A stretch of 64,000 nt of DNA. It comes from Opitutia bacterium (GTDB lineage Bacteria; Verrucomicrobiota; Verrucomicrobiia; Opitutales; Opitutaceae). Of the stretch, positions 35,041-43,510 are shown in pieces. Under the pieces are notes generated by a model, which was not told the origin of the DNA, searched no databases, and saw only the letters and a list, made by a program, of their open reading frames with translations. Within the stretch, counting starts at the first letter, position 1; the number at the start of each line of letters is the position of its first letter. Made by a program: the position numbers and the translations under genes. The DNA is taken from the NCBI GenBank assembly GCA_016217545.1, contig JACRHT010000012.1:558001-622000 (forward strand), read 5' to 3'.

Positions 35041-38004
35041 ATGCACCCCAAGCTGAACCCAATCCGCGACGTCGGATTCAAATCGTGTTTGGCCGCGCTG
35101 CTGATCGCTTCGGCCCCGAGCTTTGCTCAGGCCCAAGCGGCGGCGACGGACAACACCGCGGCTCCCGCCGCCAAGAAGACCGAAGACGAAGCCGTCGTCC
35201 TCTCTCCGTTCACCGTCACGACGGACAAGGATAATGGCTACAAAGCCACCAACACCACTTCCGGCACGCGCCTGAACACTCCGATCAAGGACCTCCCGAT
35301 GCCCATCGAGGTGATCACGGAGAAATTCATCCGCGACACCGGCTCGAAGGACCTGCGCGAAACGCTCCGCTACAGCGCCGGCATCCAGCTGCAGTCGCAA
35401 AACGACTGGGGCACCACGCAGGGCTGGGCCGCGACGACGCCCGGCCGCATCAACAATCCCGAAGGCAGCACCGCCACCGCCGACCAATCGCGCGTGAAGA
35501 TCCGCGGCTTCCTCACTGAAGCCTCGCTGCGCGACGGCTTCCGCCGCCAGAACTCCACCGACTCGGTCAATCTCGCCCGCGTCGAAGTCATCCGCGGCCC
35601 GTCCTCGCTCCTTTACGGCGTCGGTAACTTCGGCGGCGTGGTGAACTACCTCGTCAAGCAGCCGAGCAAGAAGAGCGGCGGCGAAGTCTCCTTCGAGTAT
35701 GGCAGCTACAACCTGATGCGCGGCACGATCGACTACACCGGTCCGGTCTCGGACACGGTCGATTACCGCCTCACCGCCGCCTACCAGCGCACCGACGATT
35801 ACACCGACTACAAGAAAGAGAACCACTACTTCGTCGCGCCGATCGTCACCTGGCAGCCGTTCAAGGACACGAAGATCACCTTCGACACCGAGTTCGGTAA
35901 GCAGAACCGCAGCGGCATCGGCTTCCAGAACATCCGCGCCGTGCCGACCGGCTTCGTGAACAGCTCCGACGGCTACAACGGCGGCTTCCTCACGCCCGCC
36001 GGCCGCAACCCGAAGGAATTCCGCTGGAGCGGCCCCGACACCTTCAACGACAGCAAGGCCTGGAACGTCCTGTTCAAACTAGAGCAAAAGCTCGCCGAGA
36101 ACCTCTACTTCAACGTCGGCTACAACAACTCGAAGTTCAGCTACGACCAGCTCGACGTCTCCGCCTCGCTCCAGACGCCCGGCACGTCCACGCCCGCGTG
36201 GGCCATCGCCAACATCGTCTACGTTCCGCTCGTCACCGGCCAAAGCGGCATCCCGACCGGTCCCCAGCCGGCCACCATCGGCTACCAATGGAACGCCTCC
36301 ACCGAGGACGACAAACACGAGCAGATCCGCGCCGACCTCACCTACAAGCTCGACCTCTTCGAGACCTCCAAGTGGTTCAAGATGGAGAACACCTTCCTCG
36401 CCGGCCTGAACTACACCAGCGAGAGCTACGAAAACGTCATCCGCGGCACCCCGTATAACCGCAACATGTTCAAGAGCCCGGCCGACAGCTCGCCCTTCAA
36501 GGCCGGCAAACAGGCCGACGGTTCCGCAGACCACGCCATGGTCGACCTCTTCCACCAGATCCAGAAGACGAAGGACTCCGCCCTCTACGCCGTCTACCAA
36601 GGCAAACTCCTCGACGAGTGGGTCACGCTCATCGCCGGTGTCCGCAAGGATCGCAGCTGGAATAAATTCTGGCACTACAACCCGCAATGGGGCGCCGGCA
36701 ACGTCGGCCACAATCAGGGCTACGACGAGAAACCCGTCGAGCAATACGGCGAGCCGAGCAAGGACACGACCTACCAATACGGCATCGACGTTCGCCTCAC
36801 CCGCAGCGGCAGCCTCTCGCTCTACGCGATGAAGGCCGAGTCCAGCCTGCCGAATTACGACGGCGCAAAGGACTTCAACGGCAACGTCATCAAAGCCGCC
36901 CTCGGCGAGGATAAGGAAATCGGCCTCAAGTTCGACCTCTTCAACGGCCGAGTCTCCGGCACCATCTCCAAGTTCCAGATCACCCGCACCCGCGTCGGCA
37001 TCGGCAACCCGGGCGGCATCTGGTGGGCGCCCACCGCTTCCGGCACGTCCTACTTCAAGCCGGACAAGAACATCGTTTATCAGGTCAACGACCTGAATCC
37101 GACCAACAACGGCTGGAACGCCGCCGTCGTCGCCTCCACCGCCCAGTGGAATGCCGCTGTCGCCGCCGGCTCCGTCTACCAAGCGACCAACTCCGCCGGT
37201 AACACCAACTGGTATGTCAACGCCTCCTCCACGACCGGTGCCGCGCTCATGGACGCCGTGTTCGCCAACGCCATCAGCACCAACTCCACGGGCTGGTGGG
37301 GCTGGATCTACAGCTTCGACAACCTGACCAACAACGCGACGGTCGACTACAACGGCGCCTCGCCCCCGGGACCCACCGGCGGCCGCTCCGTCCCGCTCGG
37401 CTCCGATCGCTCCGAAGGCTGGGACGCGCAAGTCCTGCTCTCGCCGACCGACAACCTCCAGATCGCGCTGTCGTATTCGACCATCGAAAAGACTGTGCTC
37501 AACGCCTCCGCGTGGGCCAAGTATCCTTACCCGCAGGATCGCTGGGCGATCTGGTATGCGCCGATCGATTGGGCTGACGGCGGCACCGCTGCCTCGAAGC
37601 GCTTCACCGACCCCACCGACACCTCGACGCACATCTCGTTCGGCAACGGCCTCACGCTCGACGACACTCCGAAGAGCCAGAGCTCCGCTTGGGTGAACTA
37701 CCAGTTCCCGAAGGCCAGCGCGTTCAAGGGCTTCTCCCTCGGCGCCGGCGTCGTGCACACCGGTTCGGGCGTCATCTACCCGACCTACTTCAGCCAGCCG
37801 AAGGACTCGAAGGGCAACGTCATCTTCCTGAACTCGAAGGCCAAGACCGTCTGGAACGGCATGGCGCGCTACGAGTTCAAGATGCGCGGCCACGACGCCT
37901 CGCTACAGCTCAACATCGACAACCTGACCAACAACACCGACTACTACGGCTTCATTGCTCAGGCTCCGCGGCGCTTCTCGCTCACCTATTCGCAGAAACT
38001 GTGA
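35041..38004 (+). CDS. TonB-dependent outer-membrane receptor (first locus)
   Basis: A 987-residue TonB-dependent receptor. A signal peptide (about residues 1-32, ending AQAQAA) is followed by a possible TonB box (VVLSPFTVTT), the plug domain (NTTSGTRLNTPIKDLPMPIEVITEKFIRD, VEVIRGPSSLLYGVGNFGGVVNYLVKQP) and a beta-barrel ending in aromatic FSLTYSQKL. Large receptors of this type, without a SusD partner, are typical of Opitutaceae. It faces the LacI gene and probably imports the oligosaccharides handled by the GH17/GH30/phosphorylase-like enzymes. A terminator follows. Confidence 0.92.
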   Translation: MHPKLNPIRDVGFKSCLAALLIASAPSFAQAQAAATDNTAAPAAKKTEDEAVVLSPFTVTTDKDNGYKATNTTSGTRLNTPIKDLPMPIEVITEKFIRDTGSKDLRETLRYSAGIQLQSQNDWGTTQGWAATTPGRINNPEGSTATADQSRVKIRGFLTEASLRDGFRRQNSTDSVNLARVEVIRGPSSLLYGVGNFGGVVNYLVKQPSKKSGGEVSFEYGSYNLMRGTIDYTGPVSDTVDYRLTAAYQRTDDYTDYKKENHYFVAPIVTWQPFKDTKITFDTEFGKQNRSGIGFQNIRAVPTGFVNSSDGYNGGFLTPAGRNPKEFRWSGPDTFNDSKAWNVLFKLEQKLAENLYFNVGYNNSKFSYDQLDVSASLQTPGTSTPAWAIANIVYVPLVTGQSGIPTGPQPATIGYQWNASTEDDKHEQIRADLTYKLDLFETSKWFKMENTFLAGLNYTSESYENVIRGTPYNRNMFKSPADSSPFKAGKQADGSADHAMVDLFHQIQKTKDSALYAVYQGKLLDEWVTLIAGVRKDRSWNKFWHYNPQWGAGNVGHNQGYDEKPVEQYGEPSKDTTYQYGIDVRLTRSGSLSLYAMKAESSLPNYDGAKDFNGNVIKAALGEDKEIGLKFDLFNGRVSGTISKFQITRTRVGIGNPGGIWWAPTASGTSYFKPDKNIVYQVNDLNPTNNGWNAAVVASTAQWNAAVAAGSVYQATNSAGNTNWYVNASSTTGAALMDAVFANAISTNSTGWWGWIYSFDNLTNNATVDYNGASPPGPTGGRSVPLGSDRSEGWDAQVLLSPTDNLQIALSYSTIEKTVLNASAWAKYPYPQDRWAIWYAPIDWADGGTAASKRFTDPTDTSTHISFGNGLTLDDTPKSQSSAWVNYQFPKASAFKGFSLGAGVVHTGSGVIYPTYFSQPKDSKGNVIFLNSKAKTVWNGMARYEFKMRGHDASLQLNIDNLTNNTDYYGFIAQAPRRFSLTYSQKL

Positions 38005-38028
38005 GCCGCGTCCGCTGATCGTTTCCTC

Positions 38029-38063
38029 GCGCGCACCGATTCGATTTCGGTGCGCGCTTTTTT
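38029..38063 (+). terminator. Rho-independent terminator after the TonB receptor gene
   Basis: A perfect 11-bp stem GCGCGCACCGA (38029-38039) pairs with 38047-38057 and is followed by TTTTTT. It lies 25 bases after the stop codon, so the receptor is a single-gene transcript, at least in part. Confidence 0.92.
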
Positions 38064-38201
38064 ATGCACCATTCGCGCAAAAACATCGCGAGCCCGGGAC
38101 GGCTCCGCAACATCTCGCCCACGCACGCGCGGGAAATTGCAACCACGGCACAGCGCGCGGCGCGCTCCGCTGTTAGCGTCAACCCCTAACCTCGCTCCCT
38201 C

Positions 38202-39644
38202 GTGTCGTCCGTCCCTGAACGTCTCTCCTTCCGTGAAAAACTCGCCTACGGTCTCGGCGATACCGCGTCGAATTTCTACTTCGCGCTCTTCAACGGATTC
38301 CTCGTCTATTACTACACTGACGTCTTCGGCCTGACGCCCGGCACCGCCGGCAGCGTCGCCGGCCTCGTGCCCTCCCTCGTCTCGTGGCTCATCCCGCTGA
38401 TCGGCCTGCTCGCCGACCGCACACACACGCGCTGGGGCCAATTCCGCCCGTATCTCCTCTGGGCAGCGATTCCCTACGGCATCTGCGGCTACGTGATGTT
38501 CTCCAACCCCGCGCTCAGCCCGAGCGCCAAGGTCGGCTTCGCCTACGTCACCTACGCCGCCACGCTCATCGCCTACCTGACGATCAACACGCCCTACTCC
38601 GCGCTCATGGGCGTCATGTCGCCCTCGTCTGAAGAGCGCACCGGCCTCTCCGCCTATCGTTTCGCGTGCGCCTTCACCGGCGGCCTGATCATCGGAACCT
38701 ACGTGCCGTTTCTCAAAGACCACTTCGGCGCCACCGAAGCCGACAGCTTCCGCAACATGATGGCCGTCTTCGCGGTCATCTCCGTCGCGATGTTCCTCTA
38801 CACCTTCTGGAACACCCGCGAGCGCGTCGCCGCCCCGGTCAGCGCGCAACAATCCGTCGCCACCGACCTCCGCGACCTCTCGCGCAACATTCCCTGGCTG
38901 ATCCTGTTCTTCGCCGGCTTCCTCACGCTCGCCAACGTTGGCCTCCGCTCCGGCGCCACCGTCTATTATTTCAAATACGTCGTCGGTGACGACGCCCTGC
39001 GCGGCTTCGACGAATTCTTCGGGCCTTTCGCGCGCGTGCTCGCGTTCCTGAAAATCTCCTCGTCCGGCCTCGGCCTCTACAACTTCGCCGGCGGCCTCGC
39101 GTTCATCATCGGCTCGCTCAGCACGAAACTCTTCCTGCGCTTCTTCGCCCGCCGCCCGCTGATGATCGCGCTCACGATCCTCAACGCGCTCGCGATGGCC
39201 GCGTTCTTCGTCGTCGACCCGCACAATCTCGCCGTCCTCGCCGGGCTGAACATCTTCGCCTCCTTCGTCGCCGGCCCGACGCCCGCGATCGTCTGGTCGT
39301 TCTACGCCGACACCGCCGATTTCGGCGAATGGAAGTTCGGCCGCCGCAGCACCGGCCTCGTCTTCTCCGCCGCCGTGCTCGCGCAAAAAGTCGGCCTCGC
39401 CCTCGGCACCGCGCTGCTCGGCTGGCTCCTCAGCTACTACGGCTACGTCGCCAACGCCGTGCAGACCCCGCGCGCCATCACCGGCATCTACCTCGTCTTC
39501 GCCGTGCTGCCCGGCACCTTCGCGCTGCTCAGCGGTCTCGCCATCTTCTTCTACAAACTCGACGAACCGACCGTGAAACAGATCGAGCGCGACCTCGCCG
39601 CCCGCAAAGCCGCCCCCTCCGACGCGGCCGCAACCGTCTCCTGA
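38202..39644 (+). CDS. MelB-like sugar:cation symporter (GPH family)
   Basis: A 480-residue inner-membrane symporter of the glycoside-pentoside-hexuronide family with about 12 helices. The N-terminal motif EKLAYGLGDTASNFYFALFNGFLVYYYTDVFG and the loop LLADRTHTRWGQFRPYLLW are characteristic. The start is GTG at 38202. It is the first gene of a plus-strand run with GH30 (18-base gap) and an SSS symporter. The substrate is probably a glucoside or short glucan, but is not proven. Confidence 0.92.
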   Translation: MSSVPERLSFREKLAYGLGDTASNFYFALFNGFLVYYYTDVFGLTPGTAGSVAGLVPSLVSWLIPLIGLLADRTHTRWGQFRPYLLWAAIPYGICGYVMFSNPALSPSAKVGFAYVTYAATLIAYLTINTPYSALMGVMSPSSEERTGLSAYRFACAFTGGLIIGTYVPFLKDHFGATEADSFRNMMAVFAVISVAMFLYTFWNTRERVAAPVSAQQSVATDLRDLSRNIPWLILFFAGFLTLANVGLRSGATVYYFKYVVGDDALRGFDEFFGPFARVLAFLKISSSGLGLYNFAGGLAFIIGSLSTKLFLRFFARRPLMIALTILNALAMAAFFVVDPHNLAVLAGLNIFASFVAGPTPAIVWSFYADTADFGEWKFGRRSTGLVFSAAVLAQKVGLALGTALLGWLLSYYGYVANAVQTPRAITGIYLVFAVLPGTFALLSGLAIFFYKLDEPTVKQIERDLAARKAAPSDAAATVS

Positions 39645-39662
39645 ATTTAGTCCCTGATTCCC

Positions 39663-41087
39663 ATGCGTTCCTCAACCGTCATCCGCTCTGCGAGCGCCGC
39701 TGCGCTCGCCGCCCTCATGCTCACTTCAGCCCGCGCCGCCACCTGGACGGTCGTCGAGACCGCCCGCGACAACTCCCACCGCCTCGCGCCCATCGCCGCT
39801 CCGGCCAAGGCCGCCGCCGCTTCCGCCGACGCGCTCAAGGTCGACACCGCGCAGCGTTACCAGGAAATGATCGGCTTCGGCGGCGCGCTCACCGAGTCGT
39901 CCGCGTGGGTGCTCGCGCAGCTGCCCGCCGACAAACGCCTCGAAGTCATCCGCCGTTACTACGACCCGAAGGACGGCATCGGCTACACCCTCGGCCGCAC
40001 GCACATGAACTCGTGCGACTTCTCGCTCAACATCTGGTCGCTCGACGACGTCCCGCACGACTACGACCTCCACGCCTTCACCCTCGAGCCGATGCGCAAA
40101 TGGCTCATGCCGCTCCTACAGGACGCTCGCAAGGCCGCCGGCGGCGACGCCAACTTCAAGCTCCTCGTCTCGCCGTGGGCGCCGCCCGCGTGGATGAAGA
40201 ACAACGTCCGCGCCGACGACGGCGGCGAACTCCGCTGGGACTTCGCCGCGCCGTGGGCCAACTTCTACGTGAAGTTCGTCCAAGCGATGCAGAAGGAAGA
40301 AAACTTCCCCATCTGGGCCTTCACCGTCCAAAACGAACCCGAAGCCAAACAGCGCTGGGAATCCTGCCTCTTCACGCCCGAGCAGGAACGCGACTTCGTT
40401 AAAAACCACCTCGGGCCCGCCTTCGAGAAAGCCGGCCTCCTCGGCAAAGTGAAGCTCCTCGGCTGGGACCATAACCGCGACCGCATGGAAGCCCGCGCCG
40501 ACGCCATGCTCGGCGATCCGGATTGCGCAAAATACCTCTGGGGCCTCGGCCTGCACTGGTATGTGAGCGAAGACTTCGAAGCCTCCGCGCGCGTCCACGC
40601 GCGCTATCCCGACAAGGCGCTGCTCTTCACCGAAGGCTGCTGGGAAGGCGGCGACAAGCTCGGCGTCTGGGAGCACGGCGAAGGCTACGCCACGCAGATG
40701 ATCGGCGACTTCAAGAACTGGGTCGGTGGCTACATCGACTGGAACATCGTCCTCGACCAGCGCGGCGGCCCCAACCACGTCGGCAACTTCTGCGACGCCC
40801 CCATCATCGTCGACGTGAACACCAAGGAAGTCCGCTACAGCGCCGCGTTCTACTACATCGGGCACTTCTCGAAGTTCGTGAAGCCCGGCGCGCACCGCAT
40901 CGCCTCCGCCGGCGGCCCGGCCGCCCTCGACACGATCGCTTTCCAGAACCCCGACGGCTCCGTCGCCACGATCGTGATGAACAAGACCGCCGCGCCCGCG
41001 ACGTTCCAGCTCGCCGTCGCCGGCGAAACAGTCGCCTGCCAGATCCCGGCGCGCGCGATCCAGACCTACGTGCGCTCGGCCAACTGA
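39663..41087 (+). CDS. GH30 family glycosidase (beta-glucosylceramidase / beta-1,6-glucanase type)
   Basis: A 474-residue exported enzyme. A signal peptide (MRSSTVIRSASAAALAALMLTSARA) precedes the GH30 barrel with GFGGALTESSAWVLAQL. The acid/base is Glu225 in TVQNEPEAKQ and the nucleophile Glu324 in LFTEGCWEGG, followed by the C-terminal beta domain that wraps back on the barrel. In this subfamily known substrates are glucosylceramide and beta-1,6-glucan; with GH17 and a putative phosphorylase nearby, beta-1,6 branches of a beta-1,3-glucan are the more likely target. It lies 18 bases after the MelB-like gene. Confidence 0.93.
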   Translation: MRSSTVIRSASAAALAALMLTSARAATWTVVETARDNSHRLAPIAAPAKAAAASADALKVDTAQRYQEMIGFGGALTESSAWVLAQLPADKRLEVIRRYYDPKDGIGYTLGRTHMNSCDFSLNIWSLDDVPHDYDLHAFTLEPMRKWLMPLLQDARKAAGGDANFKLLVSPWAPPAWMKNNVRADDGGELRWDFAAPWANFYVKFVQAMQKEENFPIWAFTVQNEPEAKQRWESCLFTPEQERDFVKNHLGPAFEKAGLLGKVKLLGWDHNRDRMEARADAMLGDPDCAKYLWGLGLHWYVSEDFEASARVHARYPDKALLFTEGCWEGGDKLGVWEHGEGYATQMIGDFKNWVGGYIDWNIVLDQRGGPNHVGNFCDAPIIVDVNTKEVRYSAAFYYIGHFSKFVKPGAHRIASAGGPAALDTIAFQNPDGSVATIVMNKTAAPATFQLAVAGETVACQIPARAIQTYVRSAN

Positions 41088-41314
41088 GCCGCACCATCCT
41101 GCCGTTCTCCCTCGAATGAGGGATTCTTGACCAGCGCGCGGGCTGTTACCTTCCCGGCCCGCGCCCCCGAATGTCCTCCCGTCCACCCGCGCCCGTCACG
41201 AGTGTCACGATCCCAGATTGCGGTTGGCGCACGCCGCCGCACCTGCCACGTTGCACGCATCGTGGCGCTTGACCCCGGCGCTCCTGATTCGGCCCCGTTA
41301 GCGATTTTCTCCCC

Positions 41315-43096
41315 ATGACCCTGTTGCCCTTGTTCCTCGCCTCCACCGGAGGCAGCGCGTCGTCGGCATCCGCCGGTGGCGTCGTGCTCCAACTCGCCGG
41401 TGTCGACTATGCGATCCTGGCCATCTACTTCGCCTTCGTGCTCGGCATCGGCTGGGTGCTGCGCAAGCACCTGAAGACATCGACCGACTTCTTCGAATCC
41501 GGCCGCTCGCTCCCCGCGTGGATCTGCGCCCTCGGCTTCATCGGCGCCAATCTCGGCGCGCAGGAAGTCATGGGCATGGCCGCCTCCGGTGCGAAATACG
41601 GCATCGCGACCTCGCACTTCTACTGGGTCGGCGCGATTCCCGCGATGGTGTTCGTCGGCATTTTCATGATGCCGTTCTACTACGGCTCGAAGGCCCGCTC
41701 CGTCCCGGAATACCTCAAGCTCCGCTTCGACGAAAAGACCCGCACGTTCAACGCGCTCTCCTTCGCGGTAATGACGGTCTTCTCCTCGGGCATCTCGATG
41801 TTCGCCCTCGCGAAGCTCCTCAACGCGATCCTCGGCTGGAACTTCGACGCGTGCATCTTCATCTCGAGCGCCATCGTCCTCGTCTACATCTACACCGGCG
41901 GTCTCACCTCCGCGATCTACAACGAGGTTCTCCAATTCTTCCTCATCGTGCTCGGCTTCCTGCCGCTCGTCATCCTCGGCCTGCAGGACATCGGCGGCTG
42001 GGACGGCCTCATGAAGCAACTCGGCGCCTACTCCGAAACGAAAGGCATGCCGGGCGCCTGGAGCCATTCGTGGGCCCCGATGGGCAGTCCGTCCGCGAAT
42101 CCGATCGGCATTGAGTGGTTCGGCATGATCGCCGGCCTGGGCTTCGTGCTCTCGTTCGGCTACTGGTGCACGGACTTCCTCGTCATCCAGCGCGCCATGG
42201 CCGCCAAGGACATGAACTCCGCGCGCCGCACGCCGCTCATCGCCGCGATTCCGAAGATGATGTTCCCCGCGCTCGTCATTCTCCCCGGCATGCTCGCCAT
42301 CGCCCTCTACCACAAGGGCGGCACCGCGCAGATCGCGTTGCCCACTGGCGCGGACGGCAATCCCGACTACAACATGGTCGTGCCCGCCATGCTCGCGAAA
42401 TACTTCCCCAACGGCATGCTCGGCATCGGCCTCACCGCGCTGATGGCCTCGTTCATGTCCGGCATGGCCGGCAACGTCACGGCCTTCAACACGGTCTGGA
42501 CCTACGACCTCTATCAACGCTGGTTCAAGCCCGACGCCTCCGACGCGCACCTGATCAAGGTCGGCCGCATCACGACGATCGTCGGCCTGCTCATCAGCGC
42601 CGTCTGCGCCTATGCCGCCGCGAAATTCAATAACATCATGGACATGCTCCAGCTGGTGTTCGGCTTCGTGAACGCGCCGCTCTTCGCCATCTTCCTGCTC
42701 GGCATGTTCTGGAAACGCGCGACCGGCCACGGCGCCTTCTTCGGTCTGCTGATCGGCACGATCTCCGCCGCGATTTTCCAAGGCAACACGCTCCCCGTCG
42801 GCGAGACCGCCTCGATCCTCAAGGGCGGATGGATGGGCGTCCACTACACCTTCGCCAGCTCGATGGCGCAGAACTTCTGGATGGCGATCTGCGCCTTCAG
42901 CGGGTGCTTCCTCGGCACGATCTTCATCTCGCTCGCGACGACGCCCAACCGCACCGACAACGAACTCCGCGGCCTCGTCTACTCGCTCACCGAGAAGGTC
43001 GTCGATCACCACGAGACGCCCTGGTATGCGCGCCCCGCCACGCTGGGCGTCATCGTCCTCGGCCTCACTGTCCTCCTGAACATCATCTTCTGGTAA
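41315..43096 (+). CDS. SGLT-like sodium:sugar symporter (SSS family)
   Basis: A 593-residue inner-membrane transporter of about 14 helices. The segment LKTSTDFFESGRSLPAWICALGFIGANLGAQEVMGMAASG and the later GFGYWCTDFLVIQRAMAAKD-like stretch (here SFGYWCTDFLVIQRA) match the glucose/galactose SGLT branch of SSS. It follows GH30 after a 227-base gap with its own likely promoter, and is followed 19 bases later by a 67-residue membrane protein that may be an accessory subunit. Substrate is probably glucose or a glucoside. Confidence 0.92.
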   Translation: MTLLPLFLASTGGSASSASAGGVVLQLAGVDYAILAIYFAFVLGIGWVLRKHLKTSTDFFESGRSLPAWICALGFIGANLGAQEVMGMAASGAKYGIATSHFYWVGAIPAMVFVGIFMMPFYYGSKARSVPEYLKLRFDEKTRTFNALSFAVMTVFSSGISMFALAKLLNAILGWNFDACIFISSAIVLVYIYTGGLTSAIYNEVLQFFLIVLGFLPLVILGLQDIGGWDGLMKQLGAYSETKGMPGAWSHSWAPMGSPSANPIGIEWFGMIAGLGFVLSFGYWCTDFLVIQRAMAAKDMNSARRTPLIAAIPKMMFPALVILPGMLAIALYHKGGTAQIALPTGADGNPDYNMVVPAMLAKYFPNGMLGIGLTALMASFMSGMAGNVTAFNTVWTYDLYQRWFKPDASDAHLIKVGRITTIVGLLISAVCAYAAAKFNNIMDMLQLVFGFVNAPLFAIFLLGMFWKRATGHGAFFGLLIGTISAAIFQGNTLPVGETASILKGGWMGVHYTFASSMAQNFWMAICAFSGCFLGTIFISLATTPNRTDNELRGLVYSLTEKVVDHHETPWYARPATLGVIVLGLTVLLNIIFW

Positions 43097-43115
43097 CGCT
43101 CAACCCCATCCGACC

Positions 43116-43319
43116 ATGCAACAACTCGACGTTCGCCTGCCCATGGGGCTGCTCTTCCTCGCCCTCGGCCTCATCCTCGTCGGCTACGGCCTCATGGCCG
43201 ATCCCGCGATCTACGCCAAACACTCGCTCGGCCAAAACGTGAACCTGACGTGGGGCGTGATCTTCGCGCTCTTCGGCGGCCTCATGCTCTGGCTCACCAG
43301 CCGCGCCAAGAAGAGCTGA
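43116..43319 (+). CDS. Small two-helix membrane protein, possible symporter partner
   Basis: A 67-residue protein with two membrane helices (about LLFLALGLILVGYGLM and WGVIFALFGGLMLWL) and a basic C-terminal end SRAKKS. No family is recognised. It starts 19 bases after the SSS symporter, and nothing else follows before a terminator, so a role with the symporter is plausible. Confidence 0.75.
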   Translation: MQQLDVRLPMGLLFLALGLILVGYGLMADPAIYAKHSLGQNVNLTWGVIFALFGGLMLWLTSRAKKS

Positions 43320-43381
43320 GTCCTTCCGTCGCCATCGCGGACATCGCCGCGCAAACCGCGGCAATCCCGACGACTTCTTCC

Positions 43382-43408
43382 GAGCCGGCCCGCCAAGGCC
43401 GGCTCTTT
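43382..43408 (+). terminator. Terminator after the SSS symporter unit
   Basis: A 9-bp stem GAGCCGGCC (43382-43390) pairs with 43397-43405, followed by TTT. It is 62 bases after the stop of the small membrane protein. Confidence 0.75.
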
Positions 43409-43417
43409 CATGGGTAG

Positions 43418-43439
43418 GGGCGGTTGCCCCCAACCGCCC
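43418..43439. repeat. GGGCGGTTG hairpin
   Basis: GGGCGGTTG (43418-43426) pairs with CAACCGCCC (43431-43439) over a four-base loop CCCC, preceded by GGTAG. It probably belongs to the GGTAGGGCG-type dispersed repeats. Confidence 0.6.
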
Positions 43440-43471
43440 TTCTCGCACGCACCGTTGTCACGTCCGTCCTT

Positions 43472-43502
43472 CGGCAAAGTAACCTAATAGGTTACTTTGC
43501 CG
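43472..43502. terminator. Perfect palindrome between convergent genes, possible bidirectional terminator
   Basis: A perfect 14-bp stem (CGGCAAAGTAACCT, 43472-43485, with 43489-43502) and a loop of three. It ends nine bases before the nadB stop codon region (43511) and could terminate nadB transcripts, although there is no long U tract. The inner CAAAGT-CCTAAT-ACTTTG pattern is shared with two copies inside nadB. Confidence 0.55.
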
Positions 43503-43510
43503 GCGACACC

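Noticed and set aside
41088-41314. Promoter TTGACC at 41128 for the SSS symporter
   Set aside because: A -35-like hexamer is present but no acceptable -10 box at the right distance, so it was not annotated.
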